Of a DNA stretch of 34,395 nucleotides, positions 17,523-26,977 are shown one piece after another. This stretch comes from Hyphomicrobiales bacterium (GTDB taxonomy: Bacteria > Pseudomonadota > Alphaproteobacteria > Rhizobiales > Beijerinckiaceae). The stretch covers positions 1 through 34,395 of the forward strand of contig JAIYDY010000003.1 of NCBI GenBank assembly GCA_027487245.1. Reading direction: 5' to 3'. Both the position numbers and the translations under genes were made by a program. Position 1 is the stretch's first letter. The number at the start of each line of letters is the position of its first letter. A model generated the notes under the pieces. That model made no database searches, had not been told where the DNA came from, and was given only the letters and a program-made list of their open reading frames with translations.

Positions 17523-18800
17523 TCACCGGAAGACGAGCGTCGGCAGCGCCAGCGTGATCCAGGGGACATAGGACAACACCATCAGGCAGGCAAAGATCAC
17601 GCCGATGAAGATGGGCAGATACCGCATCATCTTGTCGATGCTGGTGCCCGCCACCTGCGCGGCAGCGAAGAGGTTCACACCGAAGGGCGGCGTGATCATC
17701 CCCATTGCCAGGTTGACCACCATGATCGTCCCGAAATGGACGCCGTCGATGCCAAGCCGCTGCGCTGCCTCCGCCAGGATCGGCGCCAGCACGATAATGG
17801 AGGCCGAGGTCTCCACAAACATGCCGACCACGAACAGGAACAGGTTTACGGCCAGCAGGTACGAGTGCGAATCGTCGAAGGTCTTCACCAGCCACTCTGC
17901 TGCGATATCCGGCACGCCCTGGCGGTTCAGCAGCCAGGAGAACAGCGTCGCGGCGGCGATGATGAACATGATCACCGCGGAACTGATCACCGACTTTTTG
18001 AAGATCGGGTAGAGGTTGGGCAGCCGGATCTCACGGTGAATGAACATGCCAACGATGATCGCATAGACCACCGCGACCACCGAGGCTTCGGTCGGTGTGG
18101 TGATCCCACCATAGATGCCGCCCAACACCACCACCGGCATCAACAGCGCCCAGCCGGCCTGCTTCAATGCCACCAGGAACGGCAGGCGGCCTTCGCCATC
18201 GTTCTTGCCCCAGCCCTTGATGCGGCACCAGATCAGCACCGTCGCGACCAGCGCGGCGGAGATGAAGATGCCCGGCCCGAAGCCCGCGATGAACAGCTCC
18301 GGGATGCTCGTCTGCGTGCTGACACCGTAGAGGATCATCGGGATGGAAGGCGGGATGATCACGCCGAGTTCGGCGGCGGTCGCCTGCAGGGCTGCGGCGA
18401 AGGCCACGGGATACCCCGCGCGCACCAGCGCCGGGATCATGACCGAGCCGACTGCGAAGGTGGTCGCGACTGAAGAACCGCTGATCGCGGCAAAGATCAT
18501 GCAGGTCAGCACGCAGGTCGCGGGCAGCCCCCCCTGGACGCCGCCCACGATCGACTTCGCGAAATCCACCAGCCGGCGGGAGATGCCGCCGATATCCATC
18601 AGGTTGCCGGCCAGGATGAAGAAAGGGATCGCCGCCAGGGGAAAGCGGTCGAGCCCGATGAAAAGCTGCTGTGCAGCGACGACCAGCGGGAAATTGGTGA
18701 AGCCGGCGAGCCCGACCACGGCGGCCAGGCCAATCGCCACCGCAACCGGGACGCTGACTGCAAACAGCACGAGCATCACGGTGAGCATCATGCCGCTCAT
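17523..18800 (-). CDS. dctM: TRAP transporter large permease, DctM type
   Basis: This 425-residue protein with about twelve membrane helices forms the ion-coupled translocation subunit of a tripartite TRAP importer. Typical stretches: FFILAGNLMDIGGISRRLVDF, LPATCVLTCMIFAAISGSS, LGVIIPPSIPMILYG, PTEASVVAVVYA, and near the end MGMITPPFGVNLF. ATG 18800 overlaps the stop of the DctQ gene by four bases (ATGA), which fixes the start. The gene ends about 100 bases before the IS-end repeat. Confidence 0.95.
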   Translation of the reverse strand: MSGMMLTVMLVLFAVSVPVAVAIGLAAVVGLAGFTNFPLVVAAQQLFIGLDRFPLAAIPFFILAGNLMDIGGISRRLVDFAKSIVGGVQGGLPATCVLTCMIFAAISGSSVATTFAVGSVMIPALVRAGYPVAFAAALQATAAELGVIIPPSIPMILYGVSTQTSIPELFIAGFGPGIFISAALVATVLIWCRIKGWGKNDGEGRLPFLVALKQAGWALLMPVVVLGGIYGGITTPTEASVVAVVYAIIVGMFIHREIRLPNLYPIFKKSVISSAVIMFIIAAATLFSWLLNRQGVPDIAAEWLVKTFDDSHSYLLAVNLFLFVVGMFVETSASIIVLAPILAEAAQRLGIDGVHFGTIMVVNLAMGMITPPFGVNLFAAAQVAGTSIDKMMRYLPIFIGVIFACLMVLSYVPWITLALPTLVFR

Positions 18801-19405
18801 TGCGCGTTCTCCAGTTCTTCCGACCGGCGGTCGAGGAAATGCGCCATCGCACCAACCATGGCCAGCAGCGCACCCAGCGGGATCGCGGCATAGGCATAGG
18901 CCATCGAAAATTCGAGACCGGCGATGGTTTGGAACTGTACGCGTTCGACCATGGCCCAGCCGAACCAGAACATCACGCCCAACAAGGAGAGCACGCAGGC
19001 CAGGCTCATCGCTTCGATCGTCCGCTGCAAGGTGCCGCTCGTTAAGCGATGCGCGACATCGATCGAGACCAGTGCTCCGGCGCGCAGTGCGACCGCCACG
19101 CCAAGATAAGCCATCCAGATCAGAGCGACCCGCACCAGGGCTTCCGACCAGGCGGAGGGTGTCTCGGTCGCGAAGCGGGCGACCACCTGCCAGGCCCCAG
19201 CAGCCACGGCGATTGTCAGCGCAAGGCAGGCGACAATCGCCGCGACCTCGGTCGTGAAGCGATCGAGGGTCAGAACGGCGCGGCGCGCCACGGCGCGCGC
19301 GCCGCCGGTCTGGCCGCCTTGGTGTCCCGCCCATAAAGCGAAACCCACGGCAGCGACCGTCGCGACGGCGGTCACCTGCAGGGGCATTACGTTGATCGCG
19401 TTCAT
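18797..19405 (-). CDS. dctQ: TRAP transporter small permease, DctQ type
   Basis: This 202-residue small membrane subunit of the TRAP importer has four helices in the DctQ core (about 52-75, 90-110, 131-155, 167-190) with the family pattern ETPSAWSEALVRVALIWMAYLG and a following RAGALVSIDVAHR. An additional hydrophobic segment lies at about 5-25, making it somewhat longer than usual DctQ proteins. ATG 19405 has GGAG five bases upstream. It lies 77 bases after dctP with a strong hairpin between, and overlaps dctM by four bases. Confidence 0.9.
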   Translation of the reverse strand: MNAINVMPLQVTAVATVAAVGFALWAGHQGGQTGGARAVARRAVLTLDRFTTEVAAIVACLALTIAVAAGAWQVVARFATETPSAWSEALVRVALIWMAYLGVAVALRAGALVSIDVAHRLTSGTLQRTIEAMSLACVLSLLGVMFWFGWAMVERVQFQTIAGLEFSMAYAYAAIPLGALLAMVGAMAHFLDRRSEELENAQ

Positions 19406-19428
19406 CGATTCTCCAGCGCGGCAAGGAA

Positions 19429-19459
19429 AGGGGCGCAGGGTTTCGAGCCCTGCGCCCCT
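19429..19459 (-). terminator. Strong hairpin between dctP and dctQ (attenuator or mRNA processing site)
   Basis: AGGGGCGCAGGG (19429-19440) and CCCTGCGCCCCT (19448-19459) form a perfect 12-base-pair stem with a 7-base loop. Reading the operon direction, it is followed by only TTTCCTT, a weak T-run. It probably causes partial termination or protects the upstream mRNA, giving more binding protein than permease, a common pattern in transporters. Confidence 0.7.
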
Positions 19460-19482
19460 CGGTCAGGCCAATTCAGCCAGGC

Positions 19483-20469
19483 TCACGAACCGGGGCGCCA
19501 CTCGCGGATGCGGCTGAGCAGAGCGCTGTCGAGACCCTGCTCGATCTGCGCTGAACCAGAGGCGAGCGCGGCCTGGAAAGCGGCGCTGTCCACCTTCGTC
19601 ACCACGGTCATGCCACGGCGGCGCAGTTCGTCGACGCCGGTCTGCTCGTCGGAGGTGACGCGTGCGCGGTTCGCCACTGCCGCATCGCGGCCGGCCTGCA
19701 CGAGCGCCGCGCGATCCTGCGCGTTCAGCCGGTTCACGAAGGCCGGATTGCAGAGCAGCATTGCCGGCGAATAGACGTGGCCGGTCAGCGTCAGGTGGCG
19801 TTGCACCTGGTTCAGGTTGTTGTTCAGGATGACCGGGATCGGGTTTTCCTGCCCGTCCACCGTACCCTGCTGCAGCGCTGGCACCAGTTCGCTGAACGCC
19901 ATCGGGGTCGGCAGCGCGCCGAGCGTCTGGAAGGCACGCATATGCACCGGGTTTTCCATGGTTCGCACCTTCAGGCCACGCACATCGGCGGGGGTGTTCA
20001 CCTCGCGCCGGCTGTTCGTCATGTGGCGGAAGCCGTTCTCGAGCCAGGCCACCGCAAGGATGCCGCGCGCGGGGAAGCGCTGCAGCAGTTCCTGGCCGAT
20101 GGGGCTGTCCAGCACGCCGCGGGCATGGGCGGTGTCACGGAACAGAAAGGGCACATCGAGGTTGCGGGTCTCTGGCACGAAATTGCCGACCGGGCCAGTC
20201 GAGGTGATGGTGCACTCGATGGTGCCGATCTGCACAGCTTCGATCGTCTCGCGCTCATTGTCGTTGCGCTGATAGATCACGCTGAAGCGGTTGTTGGTCA
20301 GCCGCTCGAAGGTTTCCTTGAAGGCGGTCGTGCCGGCACCGTAATGGCTGTTGATCCCGATCGGATGCTGGAAGGTCACCTGAGTCTGGGCCAGGGCCGG
20401 GGCGGCGCCGAGCGCCAGTGTGGCGCTGAGCGCCAAGGCCGTTAGGCCCGTCCTGCGGGTCATGTTCAT
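19483..20469 (-). CDS. dctP: TRAP transporter substrate-binding protein, DctP type
   Basis: This 328-residue periplasmic receptor of the TRAP importer has a signal peptide at 1-28 (MTRRTGLTALALSATLALGA then APALAQ). The mature DctP fold shows blocks such as NERETIEAVQIGTIECTITS, VPFLFRDTAHARGVLD, ADVRGLKVRTMENPVHM, with the Arg that usually binds the ligand carboxylate, and ALQQGTVDGQENPIPVI. The ligand is probably an organic acid but cannot be named. ATG 20469 is preceded by GGGAG; a second ATG two codons in is less well spaced. First gene of a dctP-dctQ-dctM unit. Confidence 0.93.
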   Translation of the reverse strand: MNMTRRTGLTALALSATLALGAAPALAQTQVTFQHPIGINSHYGAGTTAFKETFERLTNNRFSVIYQRNDNERETIEAVQIGTIECTITSTGPVGNFVPETRNLDVPFLFRDTAHARGVLDSPIGQELLQRFPARGILAVAWLENGFRHMTNSRREVNTPADVRGLKVRTMENPVHMRAFQTLGALPTPMAFSELVPALQQGTVDGQENPIPVILNNNLNQVQRHLTLTGHVYSPAMLLCNPAFVNRLNAQDRAALVQAGRDAAVANRARVTSDEQTGVDELRRRGMTVVTKVDSAAFQAALASGSAQIEQGLDSALLSRIREWRPGS

Positions 20470-20525
20470 GGGTCGCGTCTCCCTTTTGCCGGGGAGTCTC
20501 ACATGGCTCCCAGCTTAACTCGGTT

Positions 20526-20538
20526 ATACTCAGAGTAT
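20526..20538. promoter_or_regulatory. Palindromic operator-like site upstream of dctP
   Basis: ATACTCAGAGTAT at 20526-20538 is a perfect 6+1+6 palindrome 57 bases upstream of the dctP start. The size and place fit a repressor or activator site for the TRAP operon, but no regulator gene is linked here, so this is inference. Confidence 0.35.
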
Positions 20539-20559
20539 CACGGCCTCTTCAAGCCCGCA

Positions 20560-20802
20560 TGCGCTCGAACAGGCTTCCAAAGAGAGCTCTTGCGACCTTG
20601 TGTGCGAGTGCGCGCCTGCAAGCCGCCTGACGTGCTCCCGCCAAAGGACAACGTCTTCTCGATCCCGTTGAACCGGTAAGCCATGCGCCAGAGCTTCGAG
20701 CCGGATGGCGTGACGACAAGGAACAGCCAGCCGCCATCGGACAGCCTGAACTGTCTTTTTGGCCGGCTTGGCGCTGCGGATCTGCGTGTCGCTGAGTGGC
20801 AT
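20560..20802 (-). pseudogene. P4-type tyrosine integrase, frameshifted N-terminal fragment
   Basis: ATG 20802 on the minus strand reads MPLSDTQIRSAKPAKKTVQ. A one-base shift then leads into FRLSDGGWLFLVVTPSGS, KLWRMAYRFNGIEKTLSFGG. This is the N-terminal arm-binding domain (DUF4102) of P4/CP4-57-type integrases. The core-binding and catalytic (R-H-R-Y) domains are absent. It lies directly downstream of the tRNA-Arg 3' end and reads the same way, the usual position of an island integrase. Non-functional remnant. Confidence 0.8.
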
Positions 20803-20977
20803 GGCGGGTAACGCCTTTGCGGGTATCGACCGGATCCCCGCAATGATACCCGCAATTTCGCTGGCTCCAAACGCACGCTGATACGCGCAGGCGAACAACC
20901 CCGGACAACTATCTTCTGGATCTTCGTTTGTTGTTCAGACGCTTACGGACAATCTCGGACGACTGCGAAGCGAAAAG

Positions 20978-21054
<77 letters not shown>

Positions 21055-21253
21055 ATCGGGCTTCGTCTAGCATGATTTTGGCGTGGAGGAAGAGAGGCAA
21101 AACGATGGACGGCACGAGAATGGCCTGCATCGTGCACGGCCTTGATCTTGCGCGTCTTCGATCCTGCATGTGCCGATTGCGCCTCCTGCACTTGCCCATA
21201 CCGGTGATCTGCCGCACAGGAGAAGCTCTCCTGCGCACGTCTCCGAGGCCACC

Positions 21254-22087
21254 ATGTCCGCCACATATGTCGAATTCGGGTTGATGGCCCTCGCATTGCT
21301 CGCCGGCGGGGCTGCCACCGGCCTGCTGGCCGGGCTGTTCGGTGTGGGTGGCGGCGCCGTCATGGTGCCGGTCCTGTATGAGGTCTTCGGCATCGTCGGC
21401 GTGGCGCCGGAGGTCAGGATGCCGCTGTGCGTCGGCACCTCGCTGATGGCCATCATCCCGACCGCGATCAGCTCCTACCGCAAGCATCTGAGCAAGGGCA
21501 TGGTCGACCAGGAGATTCTCAAGCTCTGGATCCTTCCTGTCCTTGTCGGTGTCATCGCTGGCAGTCTGGTGGCGCGCCATGCCCCAGCCGGGCTGTTCAA
21601 GCTGGTCTTCGTCTGCGTGGCGGCGATCTCGACCGTGCGCCTGCTGTTCGGCAACGACAAATGGAAGATCTCGGACACGCTGCCGTCGAAGTTCGTCATG
21701 CGGATCATCGGCGGGGTGATCGGCGCCCTGTCCTCGCTGATGGGCATTGGTGGCGGCCAGATCTCCAACATCTTCATGCTGCTGTATGGCCGCAACATCC
21801 ATCAGGCCGTGTCGACCTCAGCCGGGCTTGGCGTGCTGATCGCCATTCCGGGTGCCCTAGGCTACATCTACGCCGGTTGGCCGAAGATGGCGGTTCTGCC
21901 GCCGGGATCGCTTGGCTATGTCTCGCTGATCGCCTTTGCCTGCATTGTGCCTGCCAGCATCTTCACGGCGCCGATCGGTGCCCAATGGGCGCACAAGCTG
22001 CCGCGCCGCAAGCTGGAACTGGCCTTCGGCATCTTTCTGATGCTGGTCTGCCTGCGCTTTCTCTACAGCCTGGTGACGGGAAGCTGA
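21254..22087 (+). CDS. TauE/SafE-family anion permease
   Basis: This 277-residue inner-membrane protein has about eight helices and the two-fold repeat of the TauE/SafE (DUF81) family: GLLAGLFGVGGGAVMVPVLY near the N-terminus and SLMGIGGGQISNIFML in the second half. Members export or import sulfite, sulfonates or other anions; the substrate is not determinable. ATG 21254 has GAGG five bases upstream. The stop overlaps the next start (TGATG), so it is coupled to the following gene. Confidence 0.9.
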   Translation: MSATYVEFGLMALALLAGGAATGLLAGLFGVGGGAVMVPVLYEVFGIVGVAPEVRMPLCVGTSLMAIIPTAISSYRKHLSKGMVDQEILKLWILPVLVGVIAGSLVARHAPAGLFKLVFVCVAAISTVRLLFGNDKWKISDTLPSKFVMRIIGGVIGALSSLMGIGGGQISNIFMLLYGRNIHQAVSTSAGLGVLIAIPGALGYIYAGWPKMAVLPPGSLGYVSLIAFACIVPASIFTAPIGAQWAHKLPRRKLELAFGIFLMLVCLRFLYSLVTGS

Positions 22088-22899
22088 TGGCGCAAGGCGG
22101 GCACCATCCTTCGGCGCGGGCCGGACGATGGCCCGCCCTGTTGGCCGCCCTCGTGATGATCTCTTTCGTCACAGCTCTGGCTGCCGGACCTGCCGCTGCG
22201 ACCTCCTGCTGGCAGGGAGCGGGCGAGCCGCTGGCTTCGGGCTTTAGCGGCCTCTCGCCAGAGGGCGATGTCAGGTTGCCGGGTGATTCGCGTGGGCGAC
22301 TGGTCGGGGTGCGGATCGGGCCTGCCGATGATGCATCCTACGACCTGCAAGCCCTGCTCAAGGCATGGGAAGGTCAGGCGCTTCGCGGCGCGGGTCAGCC
22401 GGGGCCGGATCGCTGGTCGCGGCTGCCGGTGGTGGTCGGCGATGCCGATCGGGGCGATGATCTGGGGCTTGCGCTTGTCCAACACGGATTTGCCATGGTC
22501 TGGCCCCCGGAATTGCCGCCAAACTGCCGCATTCGCTATCTTCAAGCAGAGCAGCAGGCCAGACGCGCAAGGCGCGGTCGCTGGGCCATGGCGGAACTGG
22601 GGCTATATGATGCCGGTGATGGCGCGCGTGTGGCCATGAAGGCAGGTGAGGTGATCGTGATGCAGGGCAAGGTCATGCATGTTGGCCAGACGCGAACGAC
22701 AACCTATCTCAATTTCGGCGCGCGCCAGATTGGGGCCAGCGCGGAGTTCGGCATGCCGGTCTGGCGCGCGCTGGAGCGGCAAGGGTGGACAACGCAGACC
22801 CTGAGAGGCCAGAACGTCAGGGTGCGCGGTGTCGCCAGCCTCGGCCGTCCGGCACGGGTTCTGGTCGACGACGTCTCGTCGATCGAGTTTGCGGAGTGA
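22087..22899 (+). CDS. Secreted SNase-fold (thermonuclease-like) protein
   Basis: This 270-residue protein has an N-terminal membrane/signal segment (about 14-38, ending AAGPAAATS). It then has a region resembling the second half of the staphylococcal nuclease-like fold: PDRWSRLPVVV, a LVQHGFAMVWP strand, C, and AEQQARRARRGRWA. The first-half residues that bind calcium in true nucleases (DGDT, R-x-E) are not visible, so it is probably not an active nuclease. The C-terminal part (MQGKVMHVGQTRTTTYLNFG) looks like an additional OB-like domain. The start is ATG 22087, coupled to the permease. Confidence 0.7.
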   Translation: MAQGGHHPSARAGRWPALLAALVMISFVTALAAGPAAATSCWQGAGEPLASGFSGLSPEGDVRLPGDSRGRLVGVRIGPADDASYDLQALLKAWEGQALRGAGQPGPDRWSRLPVVVGDADRGDDLGLALVQHGFAMVWPPELPPNCRIRYLQAEQQARRARRGRWAMAELGLYDAGDGARVAMKAGEVIVMQGKVMHVGQTRTTTYLNFGARQIGASAEFGMPVWRALERQGWTTQTLRGQNVRVRGVASLGRPARVLVDDVSSIEFAE

Positions 22900-22909
22900 A
22901 TGGAGCAGC

Positions 22910-24412
22910 ATGCGGGGCATGTCCGGGGTGATGTGGCAAAGGGACGGGTGGACACCTCGGACACGCTGGACATCCGGCGTGGCCTTGCGGTCATGCGCGC
23001 TGCTGCTGGCGCTGCTGCTGGCTGGCTGTGCCGGGGACAGGCCCGTGTTCCTGCCGCCGGAGCCGCCGCGCCGCCCGGCCCAACTGGCTGACAGCGCTGC
23101 CCAGCGCGAGCACCAGCGCCTGCTGGCCACGTTCGGCGGCGAATATCGTGCGCCTGTCGTGCGCCGCATCGTCGACGAGACTGTCGCCAAGCTCGCATCC
23201 GCGACCGGTTCGGGCAGCCTCTACGAGGTGACGTTGCTCAACTCGCCTGTGGTCAATGCCTTCGCGCTGCCCACGGGCCGGCTCTATCTGACGCGCGGCC
23301 TGCTCGCACTGGCCAATGACCGTGCGGAGGTTGCCGCGGTCGTGGCCCATGAAATCGCCCACGTGCAGGCCCGTCACGCGGTGGAACGCGCTGAATTGCA
23401 GCAGCGCTCGGAACTGGTGAGTCGCGTCGTGGCGCAGGTGCTGGAGGATCCGGCGGCAGGAGCGCTGGTGCAGGCGCGCGCCAAGGTAAACATCGCGAGC
23501 TTCTCGCGCCAGCAGGAACTGGAGGCCGACCTGATCGCCGTCAAAGCGATTGCGGCGGCCGGCTTCGATCCTTATGGCGCATCGCGCTTCCTTGCCTCGC
23601 TGGGCCGAACCACCAACCACCGCGCCATGCTGATGGGGGAAAGACCGGGCTTGCGGGGGCTCGACATCCTGTCCAGCCATCCTTCCACAAACGAGCGCGT
23701 CCAGCTGACGCTCGCCTCCGCCCGGCAGATCGCGGCGCCAGGGCTGGGACTGCGTGACCGGGATGGCTGGCTTGCCGCGCTGGAAGGCCTGTCCTTTGGC
23801 GATGATCCCAAGGATGGCGCGGTGCGCGGGCGGCGCTACATCAATCCGGGCCTAGGTCTGAGCTTCACCGCGCCCGAAGGCCTGACGCTGGAAAGCACGC
23901 CCGATGCCGTGCTCGGTGTCGGCGGCAATGGCTCGCGCGCGATGCGGTTCGATTCGGTGCAGATCGACGGCAACCAGTCGCTTGAAAGCTATGTCGGGGC
24001 AGGCTGGATCGAAGGGGTCACGCCCGGTCCGGTCGAACGCACCACAGTCAACGGCCTGCCGGCTGCCCTCACCTCCGGCCGGGGGACGGACTGGACCTTC
24101 CGGCTGGCGGCGATCCAGTCAGACCAGCGCACCTACCGGTTCATCTTTGCCGCCAAGGGCGCGGACAGCGACATCGACCGCAGCTTCAGGGCAGCGGTCA
24201 CGAGCTTCCGCAAGCTGACGCCGGGCGAGATGGCGGGCATAAGGCCGCTGCGCCTGCGCACCGTGGTGGCATCATCGGCCGATACGTCGGCCAGCCTCGC
24301 CGCACAGATGGCGAGCGATGACAAGGCGCTCGACCAGTTCCTGATCCTGAACGGGCTTGACCGCAACACGGCGCTGACGCCGGGCCAACGCTACAAGCTG
24401 ATTGTCGAGTGA
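22910..24412 (+). CDS. M48 family metalloprotease, lipoprotein, with C-terminal LysM-like domain
   Basis: This 500-residue BepA/YcaL-like zinc protease of the cell envelope has lipobox LLLAGC with Cys40 as the probable lipidated residue. The zinc motif HEIAH is at 147-151 with the third ligand in QQELEAD (about 203-207), and the family strand NAFALPTGRLYLTRGLL lies before it. After about residue 290 comes a separate domain with repeats of beta strands, and the end (TALTPGQRYKLIVE) is LysM-like. It presumably degrades misfolded outer-membrane or periplasmic proteins. ATG 22910 has GGAG four bases upstream; the gene lies 10 bases after the SNase-fold gene. It faces rpoH with only 31 bases between the stops. 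Confidence 0.9.
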   Translation: MRGMSGVMWQRDGWTPRTRWTSGVALRSCALLLALLLAGCAGDRPVFLPPEPPRRPAQLADSAAQREHQRLLATFGGEYRAPVVRRIVDETVAKLASATGSGSLYEVTLLNSPVVNAFALPTGRLYLTRGLLALANDRAEVAAVVAHEIAHVQARHAVERAELQQRSELVSRVVAQVLEDPAAGALVQARAKVNIASFSRQQELEADLIAVKAIAAAGFDPYGASRFLASLGRTTNHRAMLMGERPGLRGLDILSSHPSTNERVQLTLASARQIAAPGLGLRDRDGWLAALEGLSFGDDPKDGAVRGRRYINPGLGLSFTAPEGLTLESTPDAVLGVGGNGSRAMRFDSVQIDGNQSLESYVGAGWIEGVTPGPVERTTVNGLPAALTSGRGTDWTFRLAAIQSDQRTYRFIFAAKGADSDIDRSFRAAVTSFRKLTPGEMAGIRPLRLRTVVASSADTSASLAAQMASDDKALDQFLILNGLDRNTALTPGQRYKLIVE

Positions 24413-24443
24413 CGACTGGCCCTTGAACAAGGCGGTTGCCGGG

Positions 24444-25316
<873 letters not shown>

Positions 25317-25331
25317 TGCCGCTGCCCTCCA

Positions 25332-25350
25332 AATGATACGTAATGATACG
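25332..25350. repeat. Tandem 9-base repeat in rpoH leader
   Basis: AATGATACG occurs at 25332-25340 and again at 25342-25350 with one base between, giving a 10-base period, just upstream of the rpoH ribosome-binding site. It could be a protein-binding site or a translation-control element. Confidence 0.4.
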
Positions 25351-25487
25351 GACCGGAAGGCGCACTGGATCAGGGGCGCCTAACGCTTTGTTTGGAATCG
25401 TCCAGTGGCGGGCCAAAAGAAAAGCCAAGCGTGTCTTTGCTGACCGGCTGATCGTGGCCCGTTCATGATGGGGTTTTGTCAGCGCAT

Positions 25488-25518
25488 GAAAAAGCCCGGT
25501 GCCAGAGACACCGGGCTT
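25488..25518 (-). terminator. Rho-independent terminator of carD
   Basis: On the minus strand AAGCCCGGTG (25518-25509), loop of seven, CACCGGGCTT (25501-25492), then TTTTTC. A 10-base-pair GC-rich stem with T-run, 29 bases after the carD stop. It separates carD from rpoH. Confidence 0.92.
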
Positions 25519-25546
25519 GAAACAATGGTGCCGGGAGGCCGGCGTA

Positions 25547-26131
25547 TCAGGCGGCTTCGGCCTCGTCCTGGGCGTCTTCCGCCTCGGCTTCCTCGCTGCC
25601 CTTGGCGGCGCGGCGTGGCGACTTTGCGAGCTGGCCCTCGATCTTCTTCAGCGCCTCGGTGTCGGTGACATTGTCGACCGCGGCGATTTCGCGCACCATC
25701 CGGTCAAGCGCTGCCTCATAGAGCTGGCGCTCGGAGTAGGACTGTTCGGGCTGCGCCTCGGAGCGATGCAGATCGCGCACCACTTCGGAAATGGCGATGA
25801 TGTCGCCCGAGTTGATCTTCGCTTCGTATTCCTGGGCGCGGCGCGACCACATCGTGCGCTTGACGCGGGCACGGCCCGTCAGGGTTTCGAGCGCCTTGGT
25901 CACGACGGCTTCGTCGGCCAGCTTGCGCAGGCCCACTGTGGCGGCCTTGGCGGTCGGCACGCGCAGGGTCATCTTGTCCTTTGCGAAGCTCACGACAAAC
26001 AATTCGAGCTTGAATCCGGCGACCTCCTGCTCTTCGATGGCAGTGATCTGGCCGACGCCATGGGCCGGATAGACAACGAATTCGCCGGTCTTGAAACCGA
26101 GGCGTGTCGTGCTCTTCTTGATGGTGGACAT
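25547..26131 (-). CDS. carD: CarD/CdnL-family RNA-polymerase-binding transcription factor
   Basis: This 194-residue protein has an N-terminal Tudor-like RNAP-interacting domain (about 12-65: FKTGEFVVYPAHGVGQITAI, FKLELFVVSFAKDKMTLRVP) followed by the helical DNA-binding domain with the conserved tryptophan in RTMWSRRAQEYEAKI (about residue 94). The C-terminus is a low-complexity acidic tail rich in Glu and Ala. CarD-type proteins stabilise the open promoter complex at rRNA and other promoters. ATG 26131 has AGGAGA about 10 bases upstream. Single-gene unit ending at a strong terminator. Confidence 0.95.
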   Translation of the reverse strand: MSTIKKSTTRLGFKTGEFVVYPAHGVGQITAIEEQEVAGFKLELFVVSFAKDKMTLRVPTAKAATVGLRKLADEAVVTKALETLTGRARVKRTMWSRRAQEYEAKINSGDIIAISEVVRDLHRSEAQPEQSYSERQLYEAALDRMVREIAAVDNVTDTEALKKIEGQLAKSPRRAAKGSEEAEAEDAQDEAEAA

Positions 26132-26501
26132 CTAGATTGACTCTCCTGTCGGTCTGCTGTCGCGCAGACAAAAAGTCCTCAGGCCCGCACCGTGCGATGA
26201 AGGCCCCACTCTGCTTCGCTTGCGTGTTTCAAACGCCCGCGCACTCCCCCAGCCGGTCTGGTCTGCTCATGTCCCGCCGACATGCCATTGACCCGGACCG
26301 CCCATAGACACGGACCTGATCAACGACATCCTGTTGTGCTGAACCCCGACCAATCGGGAGCGTAGACACGAAAACTCGACTGAATGCTGAGCATATCACA
26401 AAAATGGCCGGGTTTCAAAGCTTTCACGATTGGTTAACCACGGGCAGGGCCATCGTGGTTAACGCTTCGTGGCAGGCACCGCGCGCCATCAGCGGGGGAT
26501 G
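26132..26501. other. Intergenic region between fdxA and carD
   Basis: 370 bases with no plausible gene. It should hold the carD promoter on the minus strand; no sharp promoter pair is evident. An inverted repeat lies at 26433-26463. Confidence 0.5.
26433..26463. repeat. Inverted repeat GTTAACCACG/CGTGGTTAAC downstream of fdxA
   Basis: GTTAACCACG at 26433-26442 and CGTGGTTAAC at 26454-26463 form a 10-base-pair stem with an 11-base loop, 38 bases after the fdxA stop. No T-run follows, so it is not a standard terminator. Each arm contains TTAACC, resembling CtrA half sites, but spacing is not the usual seven bases. Confidence 0.45.
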
Positions 26502-26840
26502 TCAGTCGCCTTCGCCCGGTTCGGGAGAGAAGTAGGCCTCGAACTTGCCCGGCTTGCCGTCAAATGCCTTGGCGTCGCCCGGTGCATCCTTCTTCTGGGT
26601 GATGTTCGGCCATGACTTGGCATAGTCGCCGTTGAGCTTCAGCCATTGCTCAAGGCCGGGCTCGGTGTCGGGCTTGATGGCCTCGGCCGGGCATTCGGGC
26701 TCACAGACACCGCAATCGATGCATTCGTCCGGATGGATGACGAGCATGTTCTCGCCTTCATAGAAGCAATCCACCGGACACACTTCGACGCAGTCCATAT
26801 ACTTGCACTTGATGCAGTTTTCCGTGACGACATAGGTCAT
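26502..26840 (-). CDS. fdxA: 7Fe ferredoxin (3Fe-4S/4Fe-4S), FdxA
   Basis: This 112-residue electron carrier has cysteine pattern C9-IK-C12...DC17-VEV-C21-PVDC and C40[11 protein letters not shown], which is typical of Azotobacter-type seven-iron ferredoxins with one 3Fe-4S and one 4Fe-4S cluster. The C-terminal extension ([20 protein letters not shown]) is also characteristic of alphaproteobacterial FdxA. ATG 26840 is preceded by GGGGA seven bases upstream; the frame is open further but without similarity. Confidence 0.96.
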   Translation of the reverse strand: MTYVVTENCIKCKYMDCVEVCPVDCFYEGENMLVIHPDECIDCGVCEPECPAEAIKPDTEPGLEQWLKLNGDYAKSWPNITQKKDAPGDAKAFDGKPGKFEAYFSPEPGEGD

Positions 26841-26977
26841 CAAACATTCCCCGTTTGGCCGTTCAGGCTCTCGACCCGTTTCTGTAGACCGTGCATCCGA
26901 GCCGTTCAAGAAAGGTGTTTTGCTTACACCGGGCACATCGGCGTCGGGGACGCCGGAAACGGGCCATCTTCGGTATC

